Source of the DNA: Pleodorina starrii
Lineage: Eukaryota > Chlorophyta > Chlorophyceae > Chlamydomonadales > Volvocaceae
DNA: 64,000 nucleotides
Reading direction: 5' to 3'
Assembly (NCBI GenBank): GCA_030267565.1
Contig: BRXU01000003.1
Coordinates: 6,423,001 to 6,487,000 of the forward strand
Made by a program: the position numbers and the translations under genes. The notes under the pieces were generated by a model. The model made no database searches. It saw only the letters and a list, made by a program, of their open reading frames with translations, and was not told the origin of the DNA. Position 1 is the first letter of the stretch; every line of letters starts with the position of its first letter. Positions 51,328 to 62,283 of the stretch are shown here, in pieces.

Positions 51328-54300
51328 CGGAGCGGGGTGTGAGCCAAAGGACGGACTTTGACGTCTCCTGGTCCTCGCCGGTGACGGAGCTCTTCCGCAC
51401 AAGCGACATGGCCAGCGGCAGCGTCCTGCAGCAGGCGGCGGCCTGTGGCGGCGGCGCCGCGGCGGCGGCGGGTGCCGGGCGCGGTCCCAGCGGCTTCATA
51501 GCATCGCTGCTCAGCCAGGACAGCGCCAGCAGCCACTGGTTTTTGGCCAGTCCCAGCCCCAGCAACTGCCAAGTGCCGGTTGCCGGCGGCTCCTTCCTCC
51601 GCATCACAGCTTACGGAGGCGGCAGCGGCGGACTGGCTACTGGCGACAACAGCCTCATCCTGGGAACCTTAACCGCAGGGCCGCCAGGCTTTCCCTTGTA
51701 TCACTCCAGCGGCACAGCGGCGGCGGCGGGCGCGCCGCCGCCGCCGCCGTCGCCGCTGCCAGAGTCACAGCCCAGCATGCCGGTCGCCATCGGCGGCGGG
51801 GCGTTCCCCGCAGGCCGCGGCAGTCGCAGCACGCTGTTGCGTGTGGGCAGCCGCCTGCAGTTCGCCACCGCGCCTGCTCAGCCCTCTATCCCAGAGGACG
51901 CCACACAGAGGTTGGGCCAGCCGGTGGACATGTCAGTGTACGATATCGAGACGTCGGGCAGCAGCCACGCCGCACCATCGGACGTGCGGGACACCGCGGC
52001 GCGGCTGCTCAACAGCCTCGCGGTTGGCGAGGAGCCCGTCGGCGGCCTGCCGTCCGTTGTCGCCAGCGGTGCCGACGGGCCGCTGCGCGTCGCAGCGGCG
52101 TCGCCACCGCCGCCGTCGACGGCGGCGGCGGCCGATGCGGTCGATTGGTCGCTGAGCGGCGCCCGCACTGGCACAGGCACCGGCGGCCGCAGCAGGAGCG
52201 TCGAAAGCGCGTGCTTCTTTCCGCAGAGTGATGCGCAGCATCCGCACTCACTGCAGCGACCCATGGGTCTAATGGTTGGCGGGCAGCAGCGGCGGAGCGC
52301 GGACAGCGGGCTCGGCCATAGTCCCGCCCCTGGTCCCGGCCGGATGGACCTCCCGGCGGCAACCTTTGCTACTGCCGTACTGCAGCAGGGCAACGACCAC
52401 CAATACGCCCACGATCAGCAGGCCCAGAGCCGCGGGCCGAGCAGCAACGTTCCTCTCCCAAACCTTGGACAGATACTTGGGGAGCCTGTCGCCCGCGGTG
52501 CCGCCACGCTCGGCAACGTCACGGCCACGGAGACCGTCTTCAGCAGCGCTGTCGATACGCCGCCGTCTGCCAATGGCTGGGGCGCCGCTGGCGGCGGCGC
52601 CGGCTGCTGTTCCGAGCACGGCGGCGGCGGTCGCACTGGTAGCTGCAGCATCGGCGCCTGGCCGTCGTCGCCGCTGGCGGCGGCGGCGGCAGCCGCAGCT
52701 GCGCCGGCAGGCGCCACCGCTGCGGGGTCGCTTGGCGGGGAGGACGGCGGCGCCGCAGCGCAGCAAGAGGTTCTGGAGCGAGGCTGGCGGGCGCTGCAGC
52801 AGATCATGCAGCGCTTGAGTGCCCGCCCGGGGGACTACCTGACACGAATCGTGATGGAGGACGCGGACCAGGGCTCCCTGCAGGGCGCGCTGCGCAGCGG
52901 TGAGCGCCGGGCGGGGGGGCACAGGGGGGCGGGCGGCGGGCGGGAACCCCGTCCTTGTCTACCCTCTACCCTAAGTGAAGGTAGCGGTGGTGTATTCCGT
53001 CTTACCGTCTTGCTGTTGGTGCTGCTCGCACCCCGCGCAGGGCACTTCGGGGCGGAGGCCGAGCAGCTGCGCACGCTGCTGCTGACCGCGCTGGACGTGG
53101 CGCGCGGCATGGCCTTCCTGCATTCGCACAACGTCATCCACGGCGACCTTAAGCCCTCCAACATTCTGCTGTGCAGCGACCCGACCGACACGCGGGGCTT
53201 TGTCGCAAAGGCAAGCGGACTGCTCTGCGGGCTGCTGTCCTTGCTGTCCTGTGCGGTTTCAGGTCCTCCGCTGCTGTACCGTATCATAGGAGGATTTCGG
53301 CTCACTGCCCGCTTGCCGAGCGCCTTTTAATGCGGGCGTTGTGGAAGTCGCGTTCTTTGTTTCATTCATGCGGTCCTAGACTCCTAGTGCGGCCGCCGGG
53401 CTCCAGTCTTCCGGGAGCTGCTGAGCCAGGCTGCCCAAACAGCTCCAGCTCCAGGCCCCTGGCCCTGGGGCCAGGGTGGCGAACGATTAATGGGGGTCTG
53501 TGCTGCGTGCTGTGGCCTGTGCCCCCTGCCCCGCCGCCACGCCACGTTTCGTCTGCAGATCTCCGACTTTGGCCTGTCCCGCTTCATCGGCCGAGACCAC
53601 GACCACGTGCAGAACAACCGGGGGGAGGCCTTCCCCGCCGGAACGGTGCGCAGTTGCGGCTTTGCTTGAAAGTGCTGTGCGAGGGGTCCATCGCCAACGC
53701 ATCACGGGCCGTACTGCGCCGCCACCGCAGTTGCTCCTGCAGCGGCAGCGGCAGCTGCCCTCCGGGGTTACAGAGGCGAACCACTGGGAACGGCGCAACC
53801 GACCCGCTGGCTTGGCGCCTGCGGTCGTTCACCTCGAAGCCCTGAGCCGCTCGCTCCACTTTGTGCACCCACGCTGCAAGATGCCCTGCCCTGCCCTGCC
53901 CTGCCCTGCCCTGCCCTGCCCTGCCCTGCCCTGCCCTGCCCTGCCCTGCCCTGCCCTGCCCTGCCCTGCCCTGCCCTGCCCTGCCCTGCCCTGCCCTGCC
54001 CTGCCCTGTGCCGCGGCCCCCCAGGTCCGTTACCTGGCCCCCGAGGCTGTGTGCGGCGCCAGCTTCAAGGCCTCCGACGTGTGGAGCTACGCCGTGGTGC
54101 TGTGGCAGCTGGCTACCGGAGAGGCGGCGCCCTGGCCGGGACTGCGCGGCATGCAGGTCGTCATGGGCGTCATGCAGGTGCGTGGACGATGCGGTGAGGG
54201 GCGTGGGCCAGGGAGTGATAAGCTCGTTTATATAAAAATGAGTCACTGCGGAGTGCGGACGTTGGGCGGTGCGGCGCGGTGCTTGGGCGGGCTGGTGCAG

Positions 54301-57220
54301 GGGCAGGGTCCTGATCACGACGAAAGCGCTGGGGGCCAGGGCGGGGGCTTGGGGGCCGACGGGTTTTGGGCTCCGTCTGGGGTCCATGGGGGCAGGGGAA
54401 AGGAGGCTCCTGGCGCCGCCGTGCTTTTCATGATGGCTGCCAGACGGCAGCGGGCCGCCTGCGGAGCTGCTCCTGAGGTGCCGCTTGTGCGTCTCCGCAT
54501 CGCAGTGCTTTGTGTTACGGCGCAGTCCGATAATCCGGCTCTGCCATCACCCTTCTCGCCCACGCACTGCTGCCCCCCACCTCGCCTCACCTCACCTCGC
54601 CTCACCTCACCTCACCTCACCTCACCTCACCTCACCTCACCTCACCTCACCTCACCTCACCTCACCTCACCTCACCTCACCTCACCTCACCTCACCTCAC
54701 CTCACCTCACCTCACCTCACCTCACCTCACCTCACCTCACCTCACCTCACCTCACCTCACCTCACCTCACCTCACCTCACCTCACCTCAGGACGAGCTGC
54801 GACTGCGTGTGCCGCCCTCCCTGCACCCGCCGCTGGCGCATCTCATCGAGTCATGTCTGGCACACGACCACCGGAGCCGACCCACCTTTGAAGAAATAGT
54901 CGAGAAGCTGCAGGTCCGTTACCCGCTGTTGTACACTTGTACATCCGCACATTTAAACTCGTACTCATCACCAAGCCTGCAACTGCAAATACGGTACCCT
55001 TTTTGCGCCTTCACGTTGCCGCCTTAACCTCCAGGGGGCATGTTCCCCTGCCCCGGCTGAGATCCTCCCTGGTCCCTGCCCCTGATGCTGTCCACTGGCC
55101 CCCGCTGGGGACCTGGGATACCGTATACCCTCGCCCTTGTCTTTTCTTGCTGATCTACTTTAACCCGCCCTGTCTTTCTCCCCGCTTCATCCCCCCGACC
55201 CTCCCCTTGCGCTGGCAGGCCATGTTACCAGACACCTCCCGTCCGCACTCGGGCTCGCAGCCGCTGGCCCACGCTGCCGTCGGCACCGCCGCCTCGCGCG
55301 CCGGCCCTGGTGGCAGCCACCCCACCAGGCGATCGACCGCCGCCGCGTCGGAGACGTCAAACCCGGGGCGTCCAGGAGCTGCAGCACCCGGCAGCGCCAC
55401 CGCCGGTGCTGCTGCTGCTCCGGAACCGCCGGTCGTCTTCCAGCCGGTCATCGCCGCGGCCTTCCGGGCATCGCCCACCGTTGTGCCCCGCGTCACCTGC
55501 ACTACCCCCACCACCTCTGCCACCCCTATTGCAGCAGCAGCAGCTAGTCCTACTGCTACTACTCATCCCGCTGCTGCTACTCCCGCTGTCGCTGTCGCCC
55601 CGGTCGGCCGCCTGTCCAGCGCCTTCGGGAGTCTGGACCCGAGTGACGGCGGCGGCAGCGCGGAGGAAGAGGAACACGGCGACCGCGGCCTGGACGAGAC
55701 CGCGGCCGAGCCGCGCATCACACAGACGGGGCCCTCCGACCCCGACCCAGAATCCGATCCCGATGCCCACTCACAGTCCGGATCCGACTCGGGGGCGTCC
55801 GCGGCGACGGCAACGGTCTCGGAGGCCCGCGCGGCCGCTGCCGCTGTCGCTGCCGCTGCCGCCGCCGCCTCCGCCGCAGCCGCTGCAGGCGGCTGCGGTA
55901 GCCTCACCACGGTCACGCACTGCTGCAGCCCTGCCGCCACGTCCATGATGTCGTACACCGCCGCCGGCGCGTCATCCAACCGGCTGTCGCGTGTGTCCGG
56001 CTCCTGGGCGCACACCGGCCCGCTGACCGGCACCAACGCCACCAACGCCACCAACGCTAACCTGACGGGACTGGGGCTACCCGGGGGGTCGTCCAGCCTG
56101 CTGCACTTCATCCGCCCGCGGGCGACCAGCACGGGGGGCGGCGGCGGCGGCAGCCTCGGGCAGGCTGGGGCTGGGGCTCTGGCGTTGGAGCGGCAGGTGG
56201 GGCAGGTGGGTGCGGGTGCGGAGGTTGCGTTGATGAACGCGTGCGGGTGCCGCTGCCTGCAAGCATGTGTGCGCTGCACTGTGTTGGGTATTTGGGCTGT
56301 AGCAGCCCCTTCCTCACGGAAGTTGCGGTGGGAGATCGGAAGCGACGCTTTGTTACAGCGCAGCCTGTCGGGAGCTCGAGACTCATTTTTCGCCCGCTTG
56401 CTCGGCCCGCCCTCCTCTCTTGCTGTGCTGTTCGCTCCGACAGGACATGCACAGCCGGCCGCGTGTCAACCTCGGTGCCGTGCTGCCGGAAGATCTGTGC
56501 GGCATCAGCACAGCAGGCCGCATCGGCGGCGGCGGCGCGGCCAGTCCACTGGCAACTAGCCCGTTCACGCATGCCGCCGGCGGCGGCGGCCTCAGCAGCG
56601 GCCCGCGGTTCGGCGGCGGCGGCGCCGCTGCCGCCGATTACCACCAGCTTGTCTTCCTGCCGCCGGTGTATGAAGAGCAGCAGCAGGCGCCGGAGAGTGG
56701 CGTGCAGACCCACGGGTCGGCGTTGTCCAGCGGCAACGGTCGGCTTAGCGCTGGCCTTGCCGGCAGCGCCTGCAGCGGCGACCGCCGCGCCGCGACGGCG
56801 ACGGCGACGACGGTTTTTGGGGCATCGTCATTAGAAGCGTCAGCCTCTGGGGCTGCTGGGTACTGCGGTGGCGGCGGCGGCGGCGGCACCAGGGAGGGCA
56901 CGTTGCCGTGCATGCTCCAAGCTGGGCTCATCATGCTGGGGGGCAGGGACAGGGCAGCAGGGTGCCGCAGCAGTAGCAGCAACAACAACGCCACCAAACT
57001 CCCGGGCAGCGCCCGCCTGCCCTGGTCGACGGCGGCGTTGCTGGGGTGGCGGGAGGAACAGCCGCGGCCGCAACCGCTGTTGCGGTCAGGGGAGGATGCG
57101 GCGGTGGCAGCGGCGGCGGCGGCGCGGCACCAGGGCAAGCGCGCCGCGTCCTCCCTGGACTCGCTGCCACACGGTGTGGTGGCGGGCTCCTATGGCCGGT
57201 TGAGCGGCCGCAGCGGCTAA
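48906..57220 (+). CDS. Large TKL-like Ser/Thr-Tyr protein kinase with low-complexity insertion
   Basis: Proposed exons are 48906-49485, 49831-52899, 53041-53210, 53559-53645, 54025-54177, 54791-54913, 55219-56205 and 56444-57220 (about 1,980 residues). A shorter model starts at ATG 49818, which makes the first exon optional. Kinase motifs are complete. They are the Gly loop GSGSVGLVYRG (50391), beta-3 Lys in TVCVKYL (codon 50493), and helix C TEGLLSRALAHPNI. The catalytic loop is HGDLKPSN (about 53140), followed by DFGLSRF (53565), YLAPE (54031), DVWSYAVVLWQLATGE, and the subdomain XI Arg in RSRPTFEEIVEKL. The NIISTFSW to RIVMEDADQGSL style is that of algal TKL/RLK-like kinases. About 700 residues of Gly/Ser/Ala/Gln-rich sequence, with a poly-Gln run (about 51282-51325), are inserted between beta-4 and beta-5. 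A similar low-complexity tail follows. The intron after 53210 has a GC donor. No transmembrane segment was seen, so it is likely soluble. Confidence 0.85.
53884..54007. repeat. (CCCTG)n microsatellite, about 25 copies
   Basis: An uninterrupted CCCTG pentamer array in the kinase intron 53646-54024, ending 17 bp before the 3' splice site. The plus strand is pyrimidine-rich and may serve as the polypyrimidine tract. Confidence 0.95.
54590..54789. repeat. (CTCAC)n microsatellite, nearly 40 copies
   Basis: A CTCAC pentamer array in the next kinase intron (54178-54790). It runs directly into the acceptor CTCAG, so the last repeat unit itself forms the splice site. A few CTCGC variants occur at the left edge. 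Confidence 0.95.
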
Positions 57221-59067
57221 TTGCGGGCGGCGGTGGTGGGGTGGTGGTGGTCCATGGTCCGTGGGCGGGGTGGTTATGTGTTGCGCACTTAGGCCTAAGA
57301 GGGGGGAACAGCGCCGGGCCGACGCGCTGGACGAGCAATGCAGTATTGTGGTGGCTACGGCAGGCGAAGTGTTTAGTGTTCATTCTTTTACCGGGTCGAA
57401 GGAGCAGAGCGATCCCGGAAGCTTGTGAGCGAGCGAGCGAGGCCTGGGCAAAACTGCAAAGATTAATGCGCGGCGGGCGCGGGACTGTGTGCGGGGTCTG
57501 CTCTCTGCAGCTGTCGAGGGCCTCGACGTGGGAGCTGGGGGCTGGCGAGTGGTGGGCCGCAAGGCGTGCCTGTGGCGGCCTGGTTTACCATTAATTGATG
57601 CGGTGCATTTGCGTCTCTGGGGGGAAGCCCGCTGCCCCAGCTGGGCGCGTTTCCCCATTGTGGATGGCGACATGGTGGTTTGAGGCGCTTGCAGAAGTTG
57701 CAGAAATTCCGCGAGAACGAGTTGTCCATTGCGTATCTTCCGTGTTTGTGTCTGAGGTGGCGCGCCGGTGCATTGGGCTGGGAGTAGACGAAAGCGCACG
57801 TTTGCGGTTCGACCGTTTGAGCGCGCTCGAGTGCCCTCGAGAAGAATTCGCTGCCGGTTGTGTGCACGCGCGCGTGTGGCACTTGCTCTTGCGCGCCTGT
57901 GAGATGCGGTTGTCTCGGTTGAAATGGCATGCTGTTTGAGCGGGTGGATGCCAGACGGTGTGCGCGCGCGGCATGCATTGGTTGGTTGGCTTGTTTTGTT
58001 GTGTGTTGCTTGTGCGAGGGCGGGTGGAGGCCGAGGGGCGTCCATTCCGGGCGCGACGGGCGCACGCCGTCCTGTGGGCGCACGGCCGATGGCTTATCGC
58101 TCCTGCGAAAGAGACAGACCGAGCTGGCCGGACCGCCCGTCCTGCTATCCCCGCCGTTCTGTCTGCGGGCGGGCCACCGCGTGGCGTATTGAAATGCAGT
58201 CCTTGCAGCACGTACCGGTACTTGCGTGTGTTTTATGTGTGCGCATGTGTGGCGTGAGTTTCGTGAGGGTATGGTGGTGAGGTTTCACGAGTGCGGCTGC
58301 GGTCATGGCTTGGGTGCAAGTTCCTATGGTTTACCGGGAAAGCGTTTATCCGGCAAAACCAGTCATCGAGTCGCCGAAGGAGACATCAGTATACATAATC
58401 GAAGAAGGGATATTAGGATATTGTTACCGTGCGCCGTCCGGGCCTTGTCGACACCCGGTTGCACGCAGCTGGATGTGGAGTTTCTGAACGACAGAACTGG
58501 ACGGAACATGCCATTGCTCATACCGAGGTTCGGGTGACGGTAGACAAGCCAGCGCGATGCTCGCCCAAGCTTACTAAGCTTACCTGCTCGTCCGCATGCG
58601 TCCACCGCGATCGACGCCGTGAAGAATCCGGCGTGCGCTTGTAAGCATGATGGCATGTATTTGTGCAGTCCATGGCTGCTCAAGTTTGGCTGGCCAGGTC
58701 CGTTCATCAGTACGTACGAATGGGTGTTGCGACCGTTGCCACTAAATTTCTTCGCCATCGCCTCCATGCCCATTTGACTGGAATTTTAATAAGCTGTAGA
58801 TACCGATAAAGCGCTGCTTCTCACAGAGGGGCGCAGTATTCGCAAGACGTCGTCTTTTAGTTCCACGGACAGGCCATCCAAATCTACGGTACTGTTTCGC
58901 ATGCATACCAAAGATCCGTTAGACTTACCATACTCTTCCGGGAGCTCCTTGTATACGCCCGTGTTACGGACAAATTACAGGCGGGCCTCTACCTTCCCTG
59001 TTCAAGAATCATAAGCCCTCGAAATAGCTGCGACCGGTAATTCGAATTTGTAGACACTCAAACAGGC
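57221..59067. other. Kinase 3' UTR and intergenic region, no gene seen
   Basis: The region holds GT- and GC-rich stretches and several short frames without domain resemblance (for example 57929-58280 and 58305-58487). A candidate TGTAA signal lies at 58640. A long kinase 3' UTR is the simplest reading of the left half. Confidence 0.45.
58640..58644 (+). terminator. Candidate polyadenylation signal (TGTAA) downstream of the kinase
   Basis: First clear TGTAA on the plus strand after the kinase stop, but about 1.4 kb away, so the assignment is weak. Confidence 0.2.
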
Positions 59068-62000
59068 ATGACTGCCTCTGGTGACGCGGCTCACGATGCT
59101 GCTGCCGGTGGGGCGGCCGCGCGCTCCCCGGCCGCCCCCGGCCTGCCTCGGGAAAATAGTATTTTTGCCAACCCTACCTGCTGCATCGCGTGCCGCTGTT
59201 CCCCGACGAGCTGTCCGCGCCCCAGTCCCGGGTGTGCGTCACCGGGGCCACCGGATACATCGCCGGGCCCATCATCGAGCGACTGCTGCGCGCGGGCCAC
59301 ACCGTGCACGGCACCTGCAGGTGGGAGGAGGTGCCGGGGCCCCCAGGGGGGAACTGGAACCACGGGACGGGCGTTGGGCTTGCGCGGGTCGACGACTGAG
59401 GCCGTCGGTACCGGGGAAGCAACGCGACAGCTAATGCCCCTGGTCGGTGGTCGGTGGTCGGTGGCGGCTATCACGAACGCCCCCTGCGGTCCTGCCTCCT
59501 CCCGCAGCGGTTCCTTCTTTGGGGCGGCGCGTTGCCGCGGTCCCAGCTCCTCCTCGCCCTCCCTCCCTGACTCTGAACGCCCCAGGCCCACCTCCCACCA
59601 CCGCACCGGCTGCTGTTCGTTGCTTGAGGAACCAACGCCACAGCTCTGCCAGTGACCGTGAGGTGCTTGTGTGCGCCAGCACGTGCATCAAACCCCAACT
59701 GGGCTGCTACCCCCATATCGCCCACGTGTCTCAATCCTACCACAACCCTGCTGCCCTACTTTCTTGGGTTTGGGGTATATTGGGGCATGTTGGGTGCCGT
59801 AGGGACCCCAGCAACCTGACGGCGCTGAGCCCCCTGATGGATCTGCCGGGAGCCTCGGAGAGGCTGAGGTGGGGTGGGGTGGGGCAGGGTGGGGTGAGGT
59901 GGGGTGGGGGATGAGTGTTTTGAGGTTGTGAGCTGCGGAGCAGGGCGGGTGTCGCCGGGGGGCGGAGCCCACAGAGCAACACAGCACAGCACCGACCTCC
60001 TTGCAGCTCTCCCTACCCGGGCTAGCTCGGGAGGCTTCATGGTGTCCAACGTGTTGTTGTGCCCCTCCTCCTCCCCCCCAAGTCTCTGGAGCTACGCAAG
60101 CGCAGCAGCACCACCCTTGGTTCACCTCACCTCACCTCACCTCACCTCACCTCACCTCACCTCACCTCACCGACTCGCCCCACTACAATCCGCACCTGCT
60201 GCTGCCCTCAGGCTGTTCAAGGCGGACCTGATGGTACCCGGCAGCTTCGACGCTGCCGTACAGGGATGCGATTACGTCATCCACGTGGCGGCGCCCGTAG
60301 TGCTGGGGAAGGTACGGTGCTGGGTTCACTGCCGATGTGGCTACGGCTGCAACCTGTCCGGCAGCGGGGCTACAGCGACGTCCCGCGGCGGAGCCGGCGC
60401 CCCGACTGGCTAACCGCGGATGGGTCGCCGGGTCGCCCGCCGCCCTCCTCCGCCTCGCAGGTCGGGCCGGGCGAGGGACGATCCAAGATTGTGGAGCCCA
60501 TGATGCGAGCTGTCGATAACGTGCTGGATGAGTGACACTGCGACTCCTGGTGAGGCTGAGAGTGCGGTGTATAAAGGCGGGGTCGGGTGGCAGCGGAGCA
60601 AATCAGCGGAGCTGATTAGGGCCATACATGAGGATGGGTGTATGGTATCGTGCAGGATGGGGGTGGTGCTGCTCGTCGCGCCATGCGGTCGAGACGAGCA
60701 GGCAGGCAGGGAGGCAGGCAGGGAGGCAGACAGGGAGGCAGGCAGGCGGGCAGGGAGAGACGGTGGAATGGGGGTTCGGTGGAGTGTGTCCCCGGGGTCG
60801 CTTCGAATCCTTTGCCGCCCTAGTCCCCTGCCCCTGCTCCTATCTTCCATCCTCTCCCGGCCCCTGGTTCTGCCCTTCCTTCCGCGTTCTGTCTCCAGGC
60901 GCCGTCGACCGCCCCCCCTCCGTGAAGCGAGTGGTCATGACCTCCTCCGTCGCCGCCCTGTGCGCCTTCAATCTCGACCCCCGCAACACCGCCCGCATCC
61001 GCGCCTCCGCCAGGGGCGCAACCACCGCCTCCGCCGCCTCACCGCCCGTTGTCTACGGCCCCGACGACTGGAACGACGGCCCTGCCTCGGAGACCTGCCT
61101 GCCGTACATGTACGGCAAGACGCAGTCGGAGCGTCGCGCCTGGGAGCTGGCGGCAGCTTCTGACGGCCGCTGGCAGTTGGTGACGGTGCTGCCCAGTCTC
61201 GTGTTTGGGCCAACGGTGTGCGCCTGTGCCTCCAGCGAGAGTGTGGCAGCGGTGCGGGGATTGATGCGGAACGGCGGGTACGGCGTGCCGGCGGTGGGGC
61301 GCATGGGCGTGCCGGTTGTGGACGTGCGCGACGTGGCGGCGGTGCACTGCCTGGCAATGGTCACGTCGGGAGCCAGCGGAAGGTGGGTGGGCGCGGCTGG
61401 GGTGAGCTGGGGCTGCGGGGTTCGCAGGGGCGGGGTTAGAGCAGTTTGCTTCGGGGTTTCGCACGGCGTCTTGGCCCCAGTCAGGCCTGGCTGGCTGGCT
61501 GGCAGAATTCGGAGCCCTCGAGCCGCGAACGGGTGACGACGAGCTGTAAATCCCAACCCGACACTCGCACCGGCGCAACCCTTCCGGCGCTTCTCCCAAT
61601 CTCCCCGCGCGGCTCACGCACGCACACACAGGTACATCGCGCACGCGCACGAGACCACCATGTACGACTGCACCCAGGCCGTGGCTGCACGCTTCCGCAA
61701 CTACTGGCCGGCCCGCCTGCTGCTGCCCTTCTGGATGATGTGGCTGCTGGCGCCCCTGGCGGGCCTGGACCGCGATATGGTGTGGGTAAGTACCTTGCCG
61801 GACTGCCGGTACATGCCTCGGCATGGGTGTACAGGAGGGCGCGTGGTGCGCGGGGACCCCGCCGCACGCGCTTCTCCCCGCGGCGAAAGGTGGCCACCTA
61901 GTACTCTGCATGCCCCTCAGCCCCTCAGCCCGTCAGTCGACACTCTCCTTGCACGCGCACGGCGGACGCGGCGCACGCTGTGCGGGGCGTTGCGTGTGCA

Positions 62001-62283
62001 GCAACAGCGTCGAGTTGCCCTCCCTCAGCACAACCCAGCCTTGAGGCCCTCTCTACCTCTGCCCGCGCGCCCACCTGCCCTCCCACTCCCTTCCCTCCCC
62101 GTCCTGTCCCCTCCCCTCCCCTCCCCTCCCCTCGGCCCTCAGGCGATGTGGGGCGCTCCTCCCCGCTTCGACACCCGGCGCACGTGCGCTGACCTGAGTT
62201 TGAGCCGCTGGGTCCCTCTGGAGGACAGCCTCGAGGACATGATCCGGGACATGGCGGGCAAGGGAATGGTACGGCTGCGGTGA
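59068..62283 (+). CDS. Extended SDR reductase (dihydroflavonol/cinnamoyl-CoA reductase-like)
   Basis: NADPH-dependent reductase of the DFR/CCR/anthocyanidin-reductase type; the substrate cannot be told. Exons that join in frame are: one ending at 59320, 59803-59868, 60212-60311, 60461-60527, 60899-61382, 61632-61785 and 62143-62283. The cofactor motif is RVCVTGATGYIAGPIIERLL (TGxTGYI). The next blocks are RDPSNLTALSPLMDLPGASE, LFKADLMVPGSFDAAVQGCD, and VIHVAAPVVLGK. The active-site Ser is in VVMTSSVAALCAFN, and the catalytic pair is in LPYMYGKTQSER (YxxxK). VLPSLVFGPTV and VPVVDVRDVAAVHCLAMV are conserved C-domain blocks. The C-terminus has a hydrophobic stretch (LLLPFWMMWLLAPLAGL). Two oddities appear. 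The first exon and start codon could not be settled; no ATG-plus-splice combination is clearly right. The junction 60527/60899 also requires an AT rather than GT donor (see findings). The gene may be damaged in this strain. Confidence 0.78.
59864..59911 (+). repeat. G-run tract at a 5' splice site (possible G-quadruplex)
   Basis: Seven or more runs of three to five Gs separated by one to three bases start right at the donor of the second reductase intron (59869). This satisfies the usual G-quadruplex pattern on the coding strand and in the pre-mRNA. Confidence 0.7.
60122..60171. repeat. (CTCAC)n microsatellite, about 10 copies
   Basis: The same pentamer as in the kinase intron, again inside an intron upstream of a 3' splice site (acceptor at 60211). 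Confidence 0.9.
60703..60755. repeat. GGCAGGCAGGGA-type tandem repeat in a reductase intron
   Basis: Degenerate repeats of GGCAGG and GGGAGG lie in the intron that follows the unusual donor at 60528. Confidence 0.7.

Noticed and set aside
53861..54235. Open frames reading through the CCCTG and CTCAC arrays (Leu/Pro/Cys or Ser/Pro/His repeats)
   Set aside because: The arrays are intronic. The flanking kinase exons join in phase without them, and any pentamer array without a stop leaves all frames open.
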